Positions 1 through 7,028 of a DNA stretch of 64,000 nt are shown in pieces; position 1 is the stretch's first letter; each line of letters opens with the position of its first letter. The translations under genes and the position numbers were made by a program. The DNA lies in the NCBI GenBank assembly GCA_049645705.1, contig JBARUK010000028.1, positions 1 through 64,000 on the forward strand, given 5' to 3'. The DNA is from JBGNFV01 sp049645705. GTDB lineage: Bacteria; Bacteroidota; Bacteroidia; Cytophagales; Cyclobacteriaceae. Under the pieces are notes generated by a model. The model was not told where the DNA came from and did not search any database. It worked only from the letters and a program-made list of their open reading frames with translations.

Positions 1-49
1 AAAAACTATCTTTTCGCTAATTGACACAACTCAAGATATCACATCTTGG

Positions 50-81
50 AAAGCGGAGGTAGTAATGCCTTCGCTTTTTTT
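50..81 (+). terminator. Rho-independent terminator of a rightward gene left of the window
   Basis: A 10-bp stem (50-59 paired with 68-77, one G-U pair) closes an 8-nt loop and is followed by seven T on the + strand. It implies that a rightward transcript whose gene lies outside the window ends here. Confidence 0.75.
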
Positions 82-91
82 ATAGCCAACA

Positions 92-127
92 TCAAAAAAA
101 AAGAGACTGCCTTTTGAGACAGCCTCA
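92..127 (-). terminator. Rho-independent terminator of the precursor-peptide transcript
   Basis: On the minus strand, 120-126 (GAGGCTG) pairs with 103-109 (CAGTCTC, one G-U), followed by a run of about nine T. It lies 14 bp beyond the stop of the last precursor gene. With the opposing terminator at 50-81 it suggests that the leftward transcript ends here and does not continue into modification or export genes. Confidence 0.8.
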
Positions 128-139
128 AATAATATCTCA

Positions 140-287
140 TTAACAGATATAGCACCAGGTCATAGGAGTAGGTTGTGTAAACTCCTTACTAGGAGCTTCA
201 CGTCCGGCCTTTACCTTTTCTTTCTCTCCTTCGGTAACAAAGCTCGTTACGCTGAAGTCATCGAGTTCTAATTTCGCCTTTTTTCAT
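140..287 (-). pseudogene. Third lanthipeptide-like precursor, frameshifted after the start codon
   Basis: From the expected ATG (285-287) the frame meets a TGA after nine codons. Moving by one base within the six-A run right after the ATG gives a 47-residue reading to the TAA at 140-142. That reading has the same leader as its two neighbours (KLELDDFSVTSFVT, then KVKAG) and ends in TWCYIC. No ATG, GTG or TTG start exists near the leader in the productive frame, and a TGA sits directly upstream. A five-A run would restore the gene. It is a pseudogene, a homopolymer sequencing error, or a gene expressed through slippage. Its start lies 3 bp after the previous stop. Confidence 0.6.
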
Positions 288-290
288 AAT

Positions 291-464
291 TTATGAAACC
301 GGGCAATCATAGGTGTAAGGCGGACATACGAAACACGCTGTGTTTTCCGTAGGACACACAGGAGTATAGGTTTCCTTAGCCGATTTATAACCAGCTTTCA
401 GCTTTTGCCTATCTGTCACGAATGACTCAACTTTGAAGGCTTCCAATTTTGCTTTCTTTTTCAT
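291..464 (-). CDS. Lanthipeptide-like precursor peptide B
   Basis: A 57-residue peptide. The N-terminal leader is Lys-rich (MKKKAKLEAF) followed by KVESFVT and LKAG near residue 25. The C-terminal part is rich in Thr, Pro and Cys, with the segment TACFVCPP and four Cys in all (VCP, AC, VC, DCP). The V-x-SFVT leader resembles pinensin-type class I lanthipeptide precursors of Bacteroidota as recalled. Cys plus Ser/Thr in the tail would allow lanthionine rings, but no LanB or LanC gene is in the window. Cleavage after the Ala-Gly is a guess. It is the middle gene of three, 17 bp after gene A and 3 bp before the frameshifted copy. The leader shared by three tandem ORFs is the main argument that it is real. 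Confidence 0.7.
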   Translation of the reverse strand: MKKKAKLEAFKVESFVTDRQKLKAGYKSAKETYTPVCPTENTACFVCPPYTYDCPVS

Positions 465-481
465 GGTGATAATGGTTTAGT

Positions 482-646
482 TTAATAATCGATCGTTTCA
501 GGAGGACACCAGTAGCACCAGGTATTGGCGGTAGGATCGTTAGGATCTTCAATACTGATTTCCTTTGGATATGCACCTGCTTTGACCTTATCGGCTTTGG
601 TGGTAACAAAGCTTTGAACGCGTAGATCTTCTAACTTTTTCTTCAT
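482..646 (-). CDS. Lanthipeptide-like precursor peptide A
   Basis: A 54-residue peptide, first gene of the leftward trio. The leader is MKKKLEDLRVQSFVTT followed by KVKAG near residue 24. The tail contains an acidic Pro-rich stretch (SIEDPNDPT) and the segment NTWCYWCPP with two Cys. The leader matches peptides B and C at K-L-E, V-x-SFVT and K-[VL]-KAG, while the tails differ except for T-x-C-[YF]-x-C. That pattern is typical of ribosomal natural-product precursors. The start is the only ATG upstream of the leader; a weak AAAGG lies just before it. Upstream is the divergent recJ, 146 bp away. No convincing TAnnTTTG promoter was seen in between. The final product and its enzymes are unknown. 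Confidence 0.72.
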   Translation of the reverse strand: MKKKLEDLRVQSFVTTKADKVKAGAYPKEISIEDPNDPTANTWCYWCPPETIDY

Positions 647-792
647 AGCCTTTACTTTATAATTATTAAAGACTTATAAGATAGTCATTTAATTACATTT
701 ACCCGATCGTTTTTGTATAGATGGCAAAAACTCTCCATGGTTTCTTCAACTAATGCCATTTTCCTGATCAATTCGTTTAAATTTGCCGGTCT

Positions 793-2511
793 ATGCAGAA
801 AAGATGGGTCATAAAACATATGCCGAAGCAAAGTGAGGCACTGGCACTGGCCGGTAGTATAAATGTAAATCCTTACCTCTCGGCACTGCTTATCCAGCGT
901 GGCATTTCAACCTACCAGGATGCCGAGTCCTTTTTCTGCCCCACGTATGATCAGATCCACGATCCGTTTCTTATGCTCAACATGGCTACTGCAGTAGAGC
1001 GCCTTACCCAGGCAGTGGCAGGAGAGGAAAAGATTATGATATACGGTGACTATGATGTGGATGGCACTACCTCTGTTGCCCTGGTATATGGCTTTCTGCA
1101 GAGCTATACTCCTCACCTTGTATACTACATACCCGACAGGTACGAAGAAGGGTACGGTGTCAGCGAACAGGGTATCCGCTATGCTGCTGAATCGGGAGTT
1201 TCCCTGATTATCACTTTGGACTGTGGCATTAAGGCACTAAAAAATATTAGCCTGGCGCAGGATCTCGGCATAGATGTAATGGTGTGTGACCACCACCTGC
1301 CGGGAGATGAGCTACCCCCTGCAGTGGCTATACTTAATCCGAAGCAGAAGGACTGCGCCTATCCTTACAAAGAACTAAGCGGGTGCGGTGTAGGCTTCAA
1401 GTTGCTACATGGCTGGTGTATACAGAACAGCATTCCGGATCAGGAGTTGTTTACCCACCTGGACCTGGTGGCTGTCAGTATAGCCGCAGACATAGTCCCT
1501 ATGACTGGCGAAAACAGAACGCTTACCCACTTTGGCCTTCAGGTACTGGCCAAAACCAGGAATACCGGACTGCAGGCATTATTAGATACGGCTGCTATCA
1601 AGAGAAAACTGCAGGTACGGGACATTGTGTTCCGTATTGCTCCGAGGATCAATGCGGCGGGAAGAGTTTCACATGCCCGTTCGGCGGTAGCCCTTTTGCT
1701 CGCTAGGAACAAATCTGAGGCTTCGGAAATGGTAGGCGCTATCAATGAGCATAACACCAATCGTAAGGCATTTGACAGCACCATTACGCAGGAGGCTCTG
1801 CAACTCATAGAGTCAGATACTACGCTAAAAGAAGCCCGAAGTACGGTACTGTTCAGGAACAACTGGCACAAAGGGGTAATTGGGATAGTAGCCGCCAGGT
1901 GCATAGAAAAATATTACCGGCCCACCATCATTCTTACCGAATCTAATAGCATGGCTACAGGTTCGGCACGTTCTATACCCGGCTTCAATATGTATGAGGC
2001 TATTTCCGCATGTTCTGAGCTACTGGAACAATACGGCGGCCATAGTCATGCGGCGGGCCTGACCATGAAGGTTGAGAATGTACAGGCCTTTGCCACCCGG
2101 TTTGAGCAGATAGTACAACAGTCGGTAAGCGATGAACTGATGGTACCGCCTGTAGACATAGACCTGGAGTTACCCCTGGAGCGTATAAATCAGCGTTTTT
2201 ATAATATTCTTCAGAGAATGGCCCCTTTCGGCCCGGACAATATGGTGCCGGTCTTCGCTACCAAAAATATATCTTTCGCAGGCAGACCTCGTGTTATTAA
2301 AGACAAACATTTGGTACTGTTATTGAAGCGTAACGGGCACCCGCCTATAGAAGCTATGGCGTGGAACATGGCCGGTATATTGCCCGGTCTGGAGCAGTGT
2401 ACCTCATTTGATATAGCCTATACGATTGAGGAAAACGAGTATAGGGGCAACAAAAGCCTCCGACTCTGTGTAGAAGATATACAAATTCATGCTAACTTAA
2501 CCCACACATAA
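793..2511 (+). CDS. recJ: Single-stranded-DNA-specific 5'-3' exonuclease RecJ
   Basis: RecJ degrades single-stranded DNA 5' to 3' in recombinational repair, mismatch repair and base-excision repair. The 572-residue product is close to the usual RecJ length. It carries the DHH-superfamily metal-binding motifs: GDYDVDG (residues 85-91), LDCG (about 142-145) and CDHH (165-168). The DHHA1 motif GGHSHAAG lies at about 415-422, and a C-terminal OB-like region follows (PFGPDNMVPVF onward). The start at 793 gives the expected N-terminus with W-V-I-K. It is the first gene of a tight rightward unit: lptB begins 3 bp after its stop. It is divergent from the precursor-peptide genes. Confidence 0.97.
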   Translation: MQKRWVIKHMPKQSEALALAGSINVNPYLSALLIQRGISTYQDAESFFCPTYDQIHDPFLMLNMATAVERLTQAVAGEEKIMIYGDYDVDGTTSVALVYGFLQSYTPHLVYYIPDRYEEGYGVSEQGIRYAAESGVSLIITLDCGIKALKNISLAQDLGIDVMVCDHHLPGDELPPAVAILNPKQKDCAYPYKELSGCGVGFKLLHGWCIQNSIPDQELFTHLDLVAVSIAADIVPMTGENRTLTHFGLQVLAKTRNTGLQALLDTAAIKRKLQVRDIVFRIAPRINAAGRVSHARSAVALLLARNKSEASEMVGAINEHNTNRKAFDSTITQEALQLIESDTTLKEARSTVLFRNNWHKGVIGIVAARCIEKYYRPTIILTESNSMATGSARSIPGFNMYEAISACSELLEQYGGHSHAAGLTMKVENVQAFATRFEQIVQQSVSDELMVPPVDIDLELPLERINQRFYNILQRMAPFGPDNMVPVFATKNISFAGRPRVIKDKHLVLLLKRNGHPPIEAMAWNMAGILPGLEQCTSFDIAYTIEENEYRGNKSLRLCVEDIQIHANLTHT

Positions 2512-2514
2512 TTT

Positions 2515-3246
2515 ATGTTGCTGCGGGCAGACGAGCTAGTCAAAAAATACAAGAAAAGGACAGTTGTGAACCAGGTTTCCGTAGAGGTAAACCAGGGCGA
2601 GATTGTCGGACTGCTGGGACCGAACGGTGCAGGCAAGACCACTACTTTCTACATGATCGTAGGATTGGTAAAGCCTAATGACGGTCGTATATACCTGGAC
2701 GATGAGGATATTACCTCACTGGCTATGTACCGGCGTGCTAAGCTGGGCATAGGTTACCTGGCCCAGGAGGCTTCTGTTTTCAGAAAGCTAACGGTAGAAG
2801 AAAACATAAAGGCCGTACTGGAAATGACCAAGCTCTCAAAAGCCGACCAGAAGCAAAAAATAGAAGAGCTGCTGGAGGAATTCAGCCTCGGCCATGTACG
2901 CAATAACCTGGGCATGGTACTATCAGGCGGTGAAAGGAGAAGGACGGAGATAGCACGTGCCCTGGCAGTAGACCCTAAGTTTGTGCTGCTGGATGAGCCT
3001 TTTGCCGGGGTAGACCCCATTGCTGTGGAGGAAATCCAGACCATTGTGGCCAAGCTTAAAAACAAAAATATCGGAATACTGATTACTGACCATAACGTTA
3101 ACGAAACACTCAGCATTACCGACCGGGCCTATCTTATGTTTGAAGGCCAGTTGCTGAAGGCTGGTACAGCAGAAGAACTGGCGGCTGATGAGCAGGTAAG
3201 GCGGGTGTATCTCGGCCAGCATTTTGAACTTAAACGAAAGATCTGA
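2515..3246 (+). CDS. lptB: LPS export ABC transporter ATP-binding protein LptB
   Basis: LptB is the cytoplasmic ATPase that powers LptFG extraction of lipopolysaccharide from the inner membrane toward LptC and LptA. At 243 residues it has the normal length. Visible motifs are Walker A GPNGAGKT (35-42), the LptB-like Q-loop segment YLAQEASVFRKLTVEEN, signature LSGGE (136-140), Walker B FVLLDEP (156-162) and the switch His in ITDHNV. It starts 3 bp after recJ and ends 9 bp before the GH3-family gene, so the three are probably cotranscribed. The partner permeases LptF and LptG are not in the window. Confidence 0.96.
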   Translation: MLLRADELVKKYKKRTVVNQVSVEVNQGEIVGLLGPNGAGKTTTFYMIVGLVKPNDGRIYLDDEDITSLAMYRRAKLGIGYLAQEASVFRKLTVEENIKAVLEMTKLSKADQKQKIEELLEEFSLGHVRNNLGMVLSGGERRRTEIARALAVDPKFVLLDEPFAGVDPIAVEEIQTIVAKLKNKNIGILITDHNVNETLSITDRAYLMFEGQLLKAGTAEELAADEQVRRVYLGQHFELKRKI

Positions 3247-3255
3247 GGGCAATAG

Positions 3256-4794
3256 ATGGAACTCCTGAATTCTATACTGAGCTGGGTTATGAAAAAGCGG
3301 ATCCACCAGATCGAGCTTTTTATGAAATACCCTCACGATGTTCAGGGCGAACTCTTTCAAAAGCTCATACAGCAGGGAAAGAATACCTATTTTGGCAAGA
3401 AATACGGATTTGATGATATTCATCACCTCTCGCAGTTTCAGCACCGGGTGCCTGTATCCTCCTACGAGGATCTTTACCCCTACATAGATCGCCTGCTGAA
3501 AGGTGAGCAAAACGTATTGTGGCCCTCTGAGATCAAATGGTTTGCCAAATCATCCGGTACTACCAACGCCAGAAGCAAGTTTATACCCGTCTCACAGGAG
3601 GCACTGGAGGACTGCCATTTTAAGGGTGGTAAAGACATGATTTCTATCTATGTCAACAACTACCCGGAAACACGGCTCTTTACCGGTAAGGGTTTGGTAG
3701 TAGGCGGAAGTCACCAGATCAACCAATTCGATACCAGCAGTAACAGCTTTTACGGCGATGTATCTGCCGTGCTTGTCAAGAATCTGCCGTGGTGGGCGCA
3801 GGCTGCCCGGGTACCCAGCATGGAGATCGCCCTGTTGGATAACTGGGAGGAAAAGATAGAAAAAATGGCACGTGCTACCATCGATGAGCATGTAACAAGT
3901 ATAAGCGGAGTGCCTACCTGGACGCTCGTTCTGCTGCAAAAAATACTCGATATCACCGGCAAGCAGGACATTACAGAAGTATGGCCCGACCTGGAAGTAT
4001 TCGTACACGGCGCCGTTTCATTTACCCCATACCGGGCGCTTTTCCAGAAACTCATACCTTCTAAGGACATGCACTACGTGGAGACGTACAATGCAAGTGA
4101 GGGCTTCTTTGGTATACAGGACCAGACGGACAGCTATGATATGCTGCTGATGCTGGACTACGGCATCTTCTATGAGTTTATCCCTATGGAAGAATGGGAC
4201 AGTGACGACCCTAAACTGATTCCTCTGAGCGAAGTAGAAGTGGGTAAGAACTATGCCATAGTCATTACTACCAACGCAGGCCTGTGGCGGTACAAGATCG
4301 GAGATACGGTAAAGTTTACCTCTACCGATCCGTACCGGATACGTATCAGCGGACGTACTAAGCACTTCATCAACGCATTCGGCGAGGAAGTAATTATCGA
4401 AAATGCCGAGGAGGCTATCACTAAAGCCTGCGACCACTCAGGGGCTATCATAGATAACTTTACGGCCGCCCCCCGGTACCTGGATACAGGTAAAAAGGGC
4501 GGGCACGAATGGATCATCGAGTTTAAAAAAGAACCGGACAGCAAGGAGCTATTTATCAGAACCCTTGATGAAAGGCTGCGAGAGATCAATAGTGACTACG
4601 ATGCCAAAAGGCAGGGAGACATAGCATTGGAAATGCCGGTAGTACACTTTGTCAGAGAAGGTACTTTCTACGAATGGATGAAAAAAAGAGGTAAGCTTGG
4701 GGGCCAGAACAAAGTACCCCGGCTTAGTAATGACCGGGAGTACGTAGATGACTTACTGGAAATGATCAATTCCCGCGTTGAAAGTGAGTCCTGA
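3256..4794 (+). CDS. GH3-family acyl-adenylating protein
   Basis: It belongs to the GH3 family within the ANL superfamily. In plants these enzymes adenylate jasmonate, auxin or benzoates and couple them to amino acids; the bacterial substrate is unknown. The 512-residue length fits bacterial GH3 proteins. The ATP-binding P-loop-like motif SSGTTNARSKF starts near residue 99. The segment VETYNASEGFFGIQ (middle) fits the family's second nucleotide motif, and YKIGDTVKF and SGRTKHFINAFGE mark the C-terminal half. It follows lptB by 9 bp. Its last 29 bp overlap the convergent hemerythrin-domain gene. Family assignment is firm; any auxin role is unsupported. Confidence 0.9.
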   Translation: MELLNSILSWVMKKRIHQIELFMKYPHDVQGELFQKLIQQGKNTYFGKKYGFDDIHHLSQFQHRVPVSSYEDLYPYIDRLLKGEQNVLWPSEIKWFAKSSGTTNARSKFIPVSQEALEDCHFKGGKDMISIYVNNYPETRLFTGKGLVVGGSHQINQFDTSSNSFYGDVSAVLVKNLPWWAQAARVPSMEIALLDNWEEKIEKMARATIDEHVTSISGVPTWTLVLLQKILDITGKQDITEVWPDLEVFVHGAVSFTPYRALFQKLIPSKDMHYVETYNASEGFFGIQDQTDSYDMLLMLDYGIFYEFIPMEEWDSDDPKLIPLSEVEVGKNYAIVITTNAGLWRYKIGDTVKFTSTDPYRIRISGRTKHFINAFGEEVIIENAEEAITKACDHSGAIIDNFTAAPRYLDTGKKGGHEWIIEFKKEPDSKELFIRTLDERLREINSDYDAKRQGDIALEMPVVHFVREGTFYEWMKKRGKLGGQNKVPRLSNDREYVDDLLEMINSRVESES

Positions 4795-5230
4795 GGCGCT
4801 CACCGACCAGGGCGATCTGTTCTTCAGATAGCTCCATCTGCATCCGCTGAAACAGAATCCTTTCTTCTCTCCTTACATGCTTAACCAGCAGTTTGCCCAG
4901 AGTATCCAACTCTTGCTCCAGGTGGTCAGGCACAGTGCCGTCAAGCGATGATATCATTTCCCTGATTGCCCCGTGCTCTTCGATTAACTCATCGGCCAGT
5001 TTCCCCAGCTCGCCCCCTATTCCTTTGATCAATGGAAAAACAACCTTTTCCTCAGCATCGAAATGAGGCAAAATCGTATCATTAAATAGTGTTACGGTAT
5101 AGCCAGCCTTTTCTATCGGCTCAGTAGGAAGCCCTTTGTACTCCGGGGCGTCGGCTTTTATCAACTGTGCGCACATGAGTATGCGGTGGTGATCATGACT
5201 AAGAGGAATTAGTACGGGGTCTCTTTTCAT
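4766..5230 (-). CDS. Hemerythrin/HHE-domain protein
   Basis: A 154-residue all-helical protein of the hemerythrin HHE cation-binding family, which usually binds a di-iron centre and acts in oxygen, NO or iron handling. Candidate ligands are the early SHDHH (residues 11-15), HFDAEEKVVFP in the second helix, EEHGAIRE, and KHVRREERILF near the C-terminus. A longer reading from an ATG at 5263 is rejected because that codon lies inside the terminator hairpin of the upstream gene; ATG 5228-5230 gives MKRDPVLIPLSHDHH. The 3' end overlaps the convergent GH3 gene by 29 bp. Function beyond metal binding is not shown. Confidence 0.85.
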   Translation of the reverse strand: MKRDPVLIPLSHDHHRILMCAQLIKADAPEYKGLPTEPIEKAGYTVTLFNDTILPHFDAEEKVVFPLIKGIGGELGKLADELIEEHGAIREMISSLDGTVPDHLEQELDTLGKLLVKHVRREERILFQRMQMELSEEQIALVGERLRTHFQRGN

Positions 5231-5247
5231 ACTGGTTTTGGCAAAGA

Positions 5248-5269
5248 AAAACCCGGCACTCATGCCGGG
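5248..5269 (-). terminator. Terminator after the redoxin gene
   Basis: On the minus strand CCCGGCA (5263-5269) and TGCCGGG (5252-5258) form a 7-bp GC-rich stem with a 4-nt loop, followed by TTTTTCTTT. It ends the leftward tlpA-like/redoxin unit and separates it from the hemerythrin-domain gene. Confidence 0.85.
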
Positions 5270-5298
5270 CTTGTAAAATAAATATTATTGATCAGAAA

Positions 5299-5913
5299 TC
5301 AGCTTTCTTTCCACTTGATGGTACAGCCAATGCCTTTTGCCTGCTTCGTTTCCACAGACTTTCCGTCCATCAGGTCATCTACTGCCTTTTCTACGTATTT
5401 CGTATCAGCCGCTTCGGCATTTTTGTAGTTATTATCTATAGCACCTATATAAGCTACCCGGTTTTTGTTGCCTTCCTTTTTCAGAAGAAACACATGAGGG
5501 GTATAAGCAGCACCATACGTGCGGGCTATTTCCTGGCTTTCATCTACAAGATATACGAATGGGAAACCTTTATCTTCTGCCCGCTTCTGCATATTTTCAT
5601 AACTGTCCTGGGGTTGTTTTTCCGGATCGTTAGGGTTGATAGCTATCACGGGATAGCCCTTTTCCGCGTATTTATTATGCAAGTCTATGATCCGCTGCTC
5701 ATACATTTTTGCATACGGGCAGTGGTTGCAGGTAAATACCACAATGTATCCTTTGGCATCCTTAAAATCAGACAGGCTCACCATCTCACCGTCTATGTTT
5801 TTAAGGTTGAAATCACGGGCTATATCACCTACTTTGTAGCCGTCTTTCTCACCGACAGCCATAAAAACTACCAGGGTCAGGAGGCATATTGATGCAAGTC
5901 TGAAAATTTTCAT
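5299..5913 (-). CDS. Exported thioredoxin-fold (AhpC/TSA-type redoxin) protein
   Basis: A 204-residue protein with an N-terminal hydrophobic signal (about residues 1-20) and a redoxin domain. The segment VVFTCNHCPYAKMYEQR carries a CxxC (C62, C65) in the usual place after the second strand, and AYTPHVFLL contains the cis-Pro loop. This fits a family of periplasmic peroxiredoxin/TlpA-like proteins that reduce or oxidise thiols; the partner is unknown. It starts 24 bp after the stop of the TlpA-like gene in the same direction, so the pair is probably an operon. A strong terminator follows at 5248-5269. Confidence 0.87.
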   Translation of the reverse strand: MKIFRLASICLLTLVVFMAVGEKDGYKVGDIARDFNLKNIDGEMVSLSDFKDAKGYIVVFTCNHCPYAKMYEQRIIDLHNKYAEKGYPVIAINPNDPEKQPQDSYENMQKRAEDKGFPFVYLVDESQEIARTYGAAYTPHVFLLKKEGNKNRVAYIGAIDNNYKNAEAADTKYVEKAVDDLMDGKSVETKQAKGIGCTIKWKES

Positions 5914-5937
5914 TTGTATAAAAATTTGGTTGATTGG

Positions 5938-6423
5938 CTATTTAATAAACTTAACAAGATAACTCTCCAATTCATTCTCCTCCACAGGTTCTCCGATAAA
6001 TATTCTTTTGCCGGTTTTCTTATCAATGATGAGTGTAGCAGGTATAGCACCCGACCACTTTCTGTCTACCTTATCTATAAAAGCTGCAAAGTCTGTCTCA
6101 TCCAGCAATAGAACTTCGCTCTGAAGGCCTTTATTCTTTACAAACGGAACCACTTTGGCATCCAGTTTATCTGCATCATCCATACTCACCAGGACAGTAC
6201 GTACTCCCCTGTCTTTATACTTATCCTGCACCCGCTCAAAGTAAGGTAGTTCCTTTACACAAGGTCCGCACCAGGTAGCCCAGAAGTTTACAATTAAAAC
6301 CTCATCGCCCGGCTCATCTATTATTTCCAGAAGCTCAGGGTATTTTATCACCCTTACAGAATCTGCGAAGCTAAATGACAGAAAGGCCATGCCCAGTATA
6401 AAAAAACAAACAGGTATACGCAT
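5938..6423 (-). CDS. TlpA-like thiol-disulfide oxidoreductase
   Basis: A 161-residue secreted thioredoxin-like protein. Residues 1-20 form a signal peptide, and NFWATWCGPCVKELPYF holds the redox pair C52/C55. The cis-Pro region is GAIPATLIIDKKTGK near residue 125. TlpA-type proteins reduce periplasmic disulfides, for example during cytochrome c maturation. It is the first gene of a two-gene leftward unit with the redoxin at 5299-5913. Upstream lies the 605-bp gene-free region, so its promoter should be there, but no clear TAnnTTTG box was found. Confidence 0.9.
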   Translation of the reverse strand: MRIPVCFFILGMAFLSFSFADSVRVIKYPELLEIIDEPGDEVLIVNFWATWCGPCVKELPYFERVQDKYKDRGVRTVLVSMDDADKLDAKVVPFVKNKGLQSEVLLLDETDFAAFIDKVDRKWSGAIPATLIIDKKTGKRIFIGEPVEENELESYLVKFIK

Positions 6424-7028
6424 ATGCTTAATTCGTTTTCAGATTAACGCTACGGTTGCTTCTGCATTACATAGCTAAAGATACTTATCGCCTTTGAAAC
6501 TTTACTTTACTAAGGGTACCAGGTACCGACAATATTTATCGAATATAACCAAAATTGCACTATACTAATAGGATGATTTCATTACAGGCCGAATATATTT
6601 CTGAAAGAAAAAATAAATTGGGGTCGCTTATTAGCTAGAAGAACATCAAAATTGTGCCAAAATGAAAAGAAACTTACCTTAACTTATTTTGTTTTCAGCT
6701 ATTGGGAAAATAATTACCAGAGTCTATACAGCAAGGATTGCTGATAGATAGGGGCCTTTGAATAAACTTCCATTTTGAAGGAATAATTGACCTTAAAAAA
6801 GAACCAAACCATACCGCCCTATTTTTTCCACATTTTAGATAAGTTATCCACAATACCAGCTTTTATAGACTTAAATAGCTGTTTACTAGCATATTAACCT
6901 ACTTTGTTTAAATTGAAATCCTGTGGATAAGTGCGCTTCTATTTTTAGCACTCGTAAAAGTCAAGTTATTTTCTTGCCAAAATTATTGCGACACCGGATA
7001 CCTGCATTGGCATGCCTGTTACTGTATA
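6424..7028. other. 605-bp gene-free AT-rich region with a DnaA-box cluster (origin candidate)
   Basis: No credible gene is present. Two perfect DnaA boxes in opposite orientation, TTATCCACA at 6844-6852 and TGTGGATAA at 6922-6930, lie within 87 bp. A one-mismatch box, TTTTCCACA, is at 6824-6832. Between and around them the DNA is AT-rich (for example 6861-6920), as expected of an unwinding element. A perfect 9-mer on either strand is expected about 0.5 times in a window this size, so two close together are notable. An origin, a DnaA titration site or a DnaA-regulated promoter for the tlpA-like gene are all possible. No dnaA, gidA or parAB gene is nearby. Confidence 0.35.

Noticed and set aside
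685..819. A 44-codon minus-strand ORF between recJ and the precursor genes
   Set aside because: It overlaps the recJ start by 27 bp and has no family or conservation evidence; it could be a leader or regulator, but support is too thin.
5231..5263. Upstream ATG for the hemerythrin-domain gene
   Set aside because: The codon lies inside the terminator hairpin of the preceding gene and adds unconserved residues.
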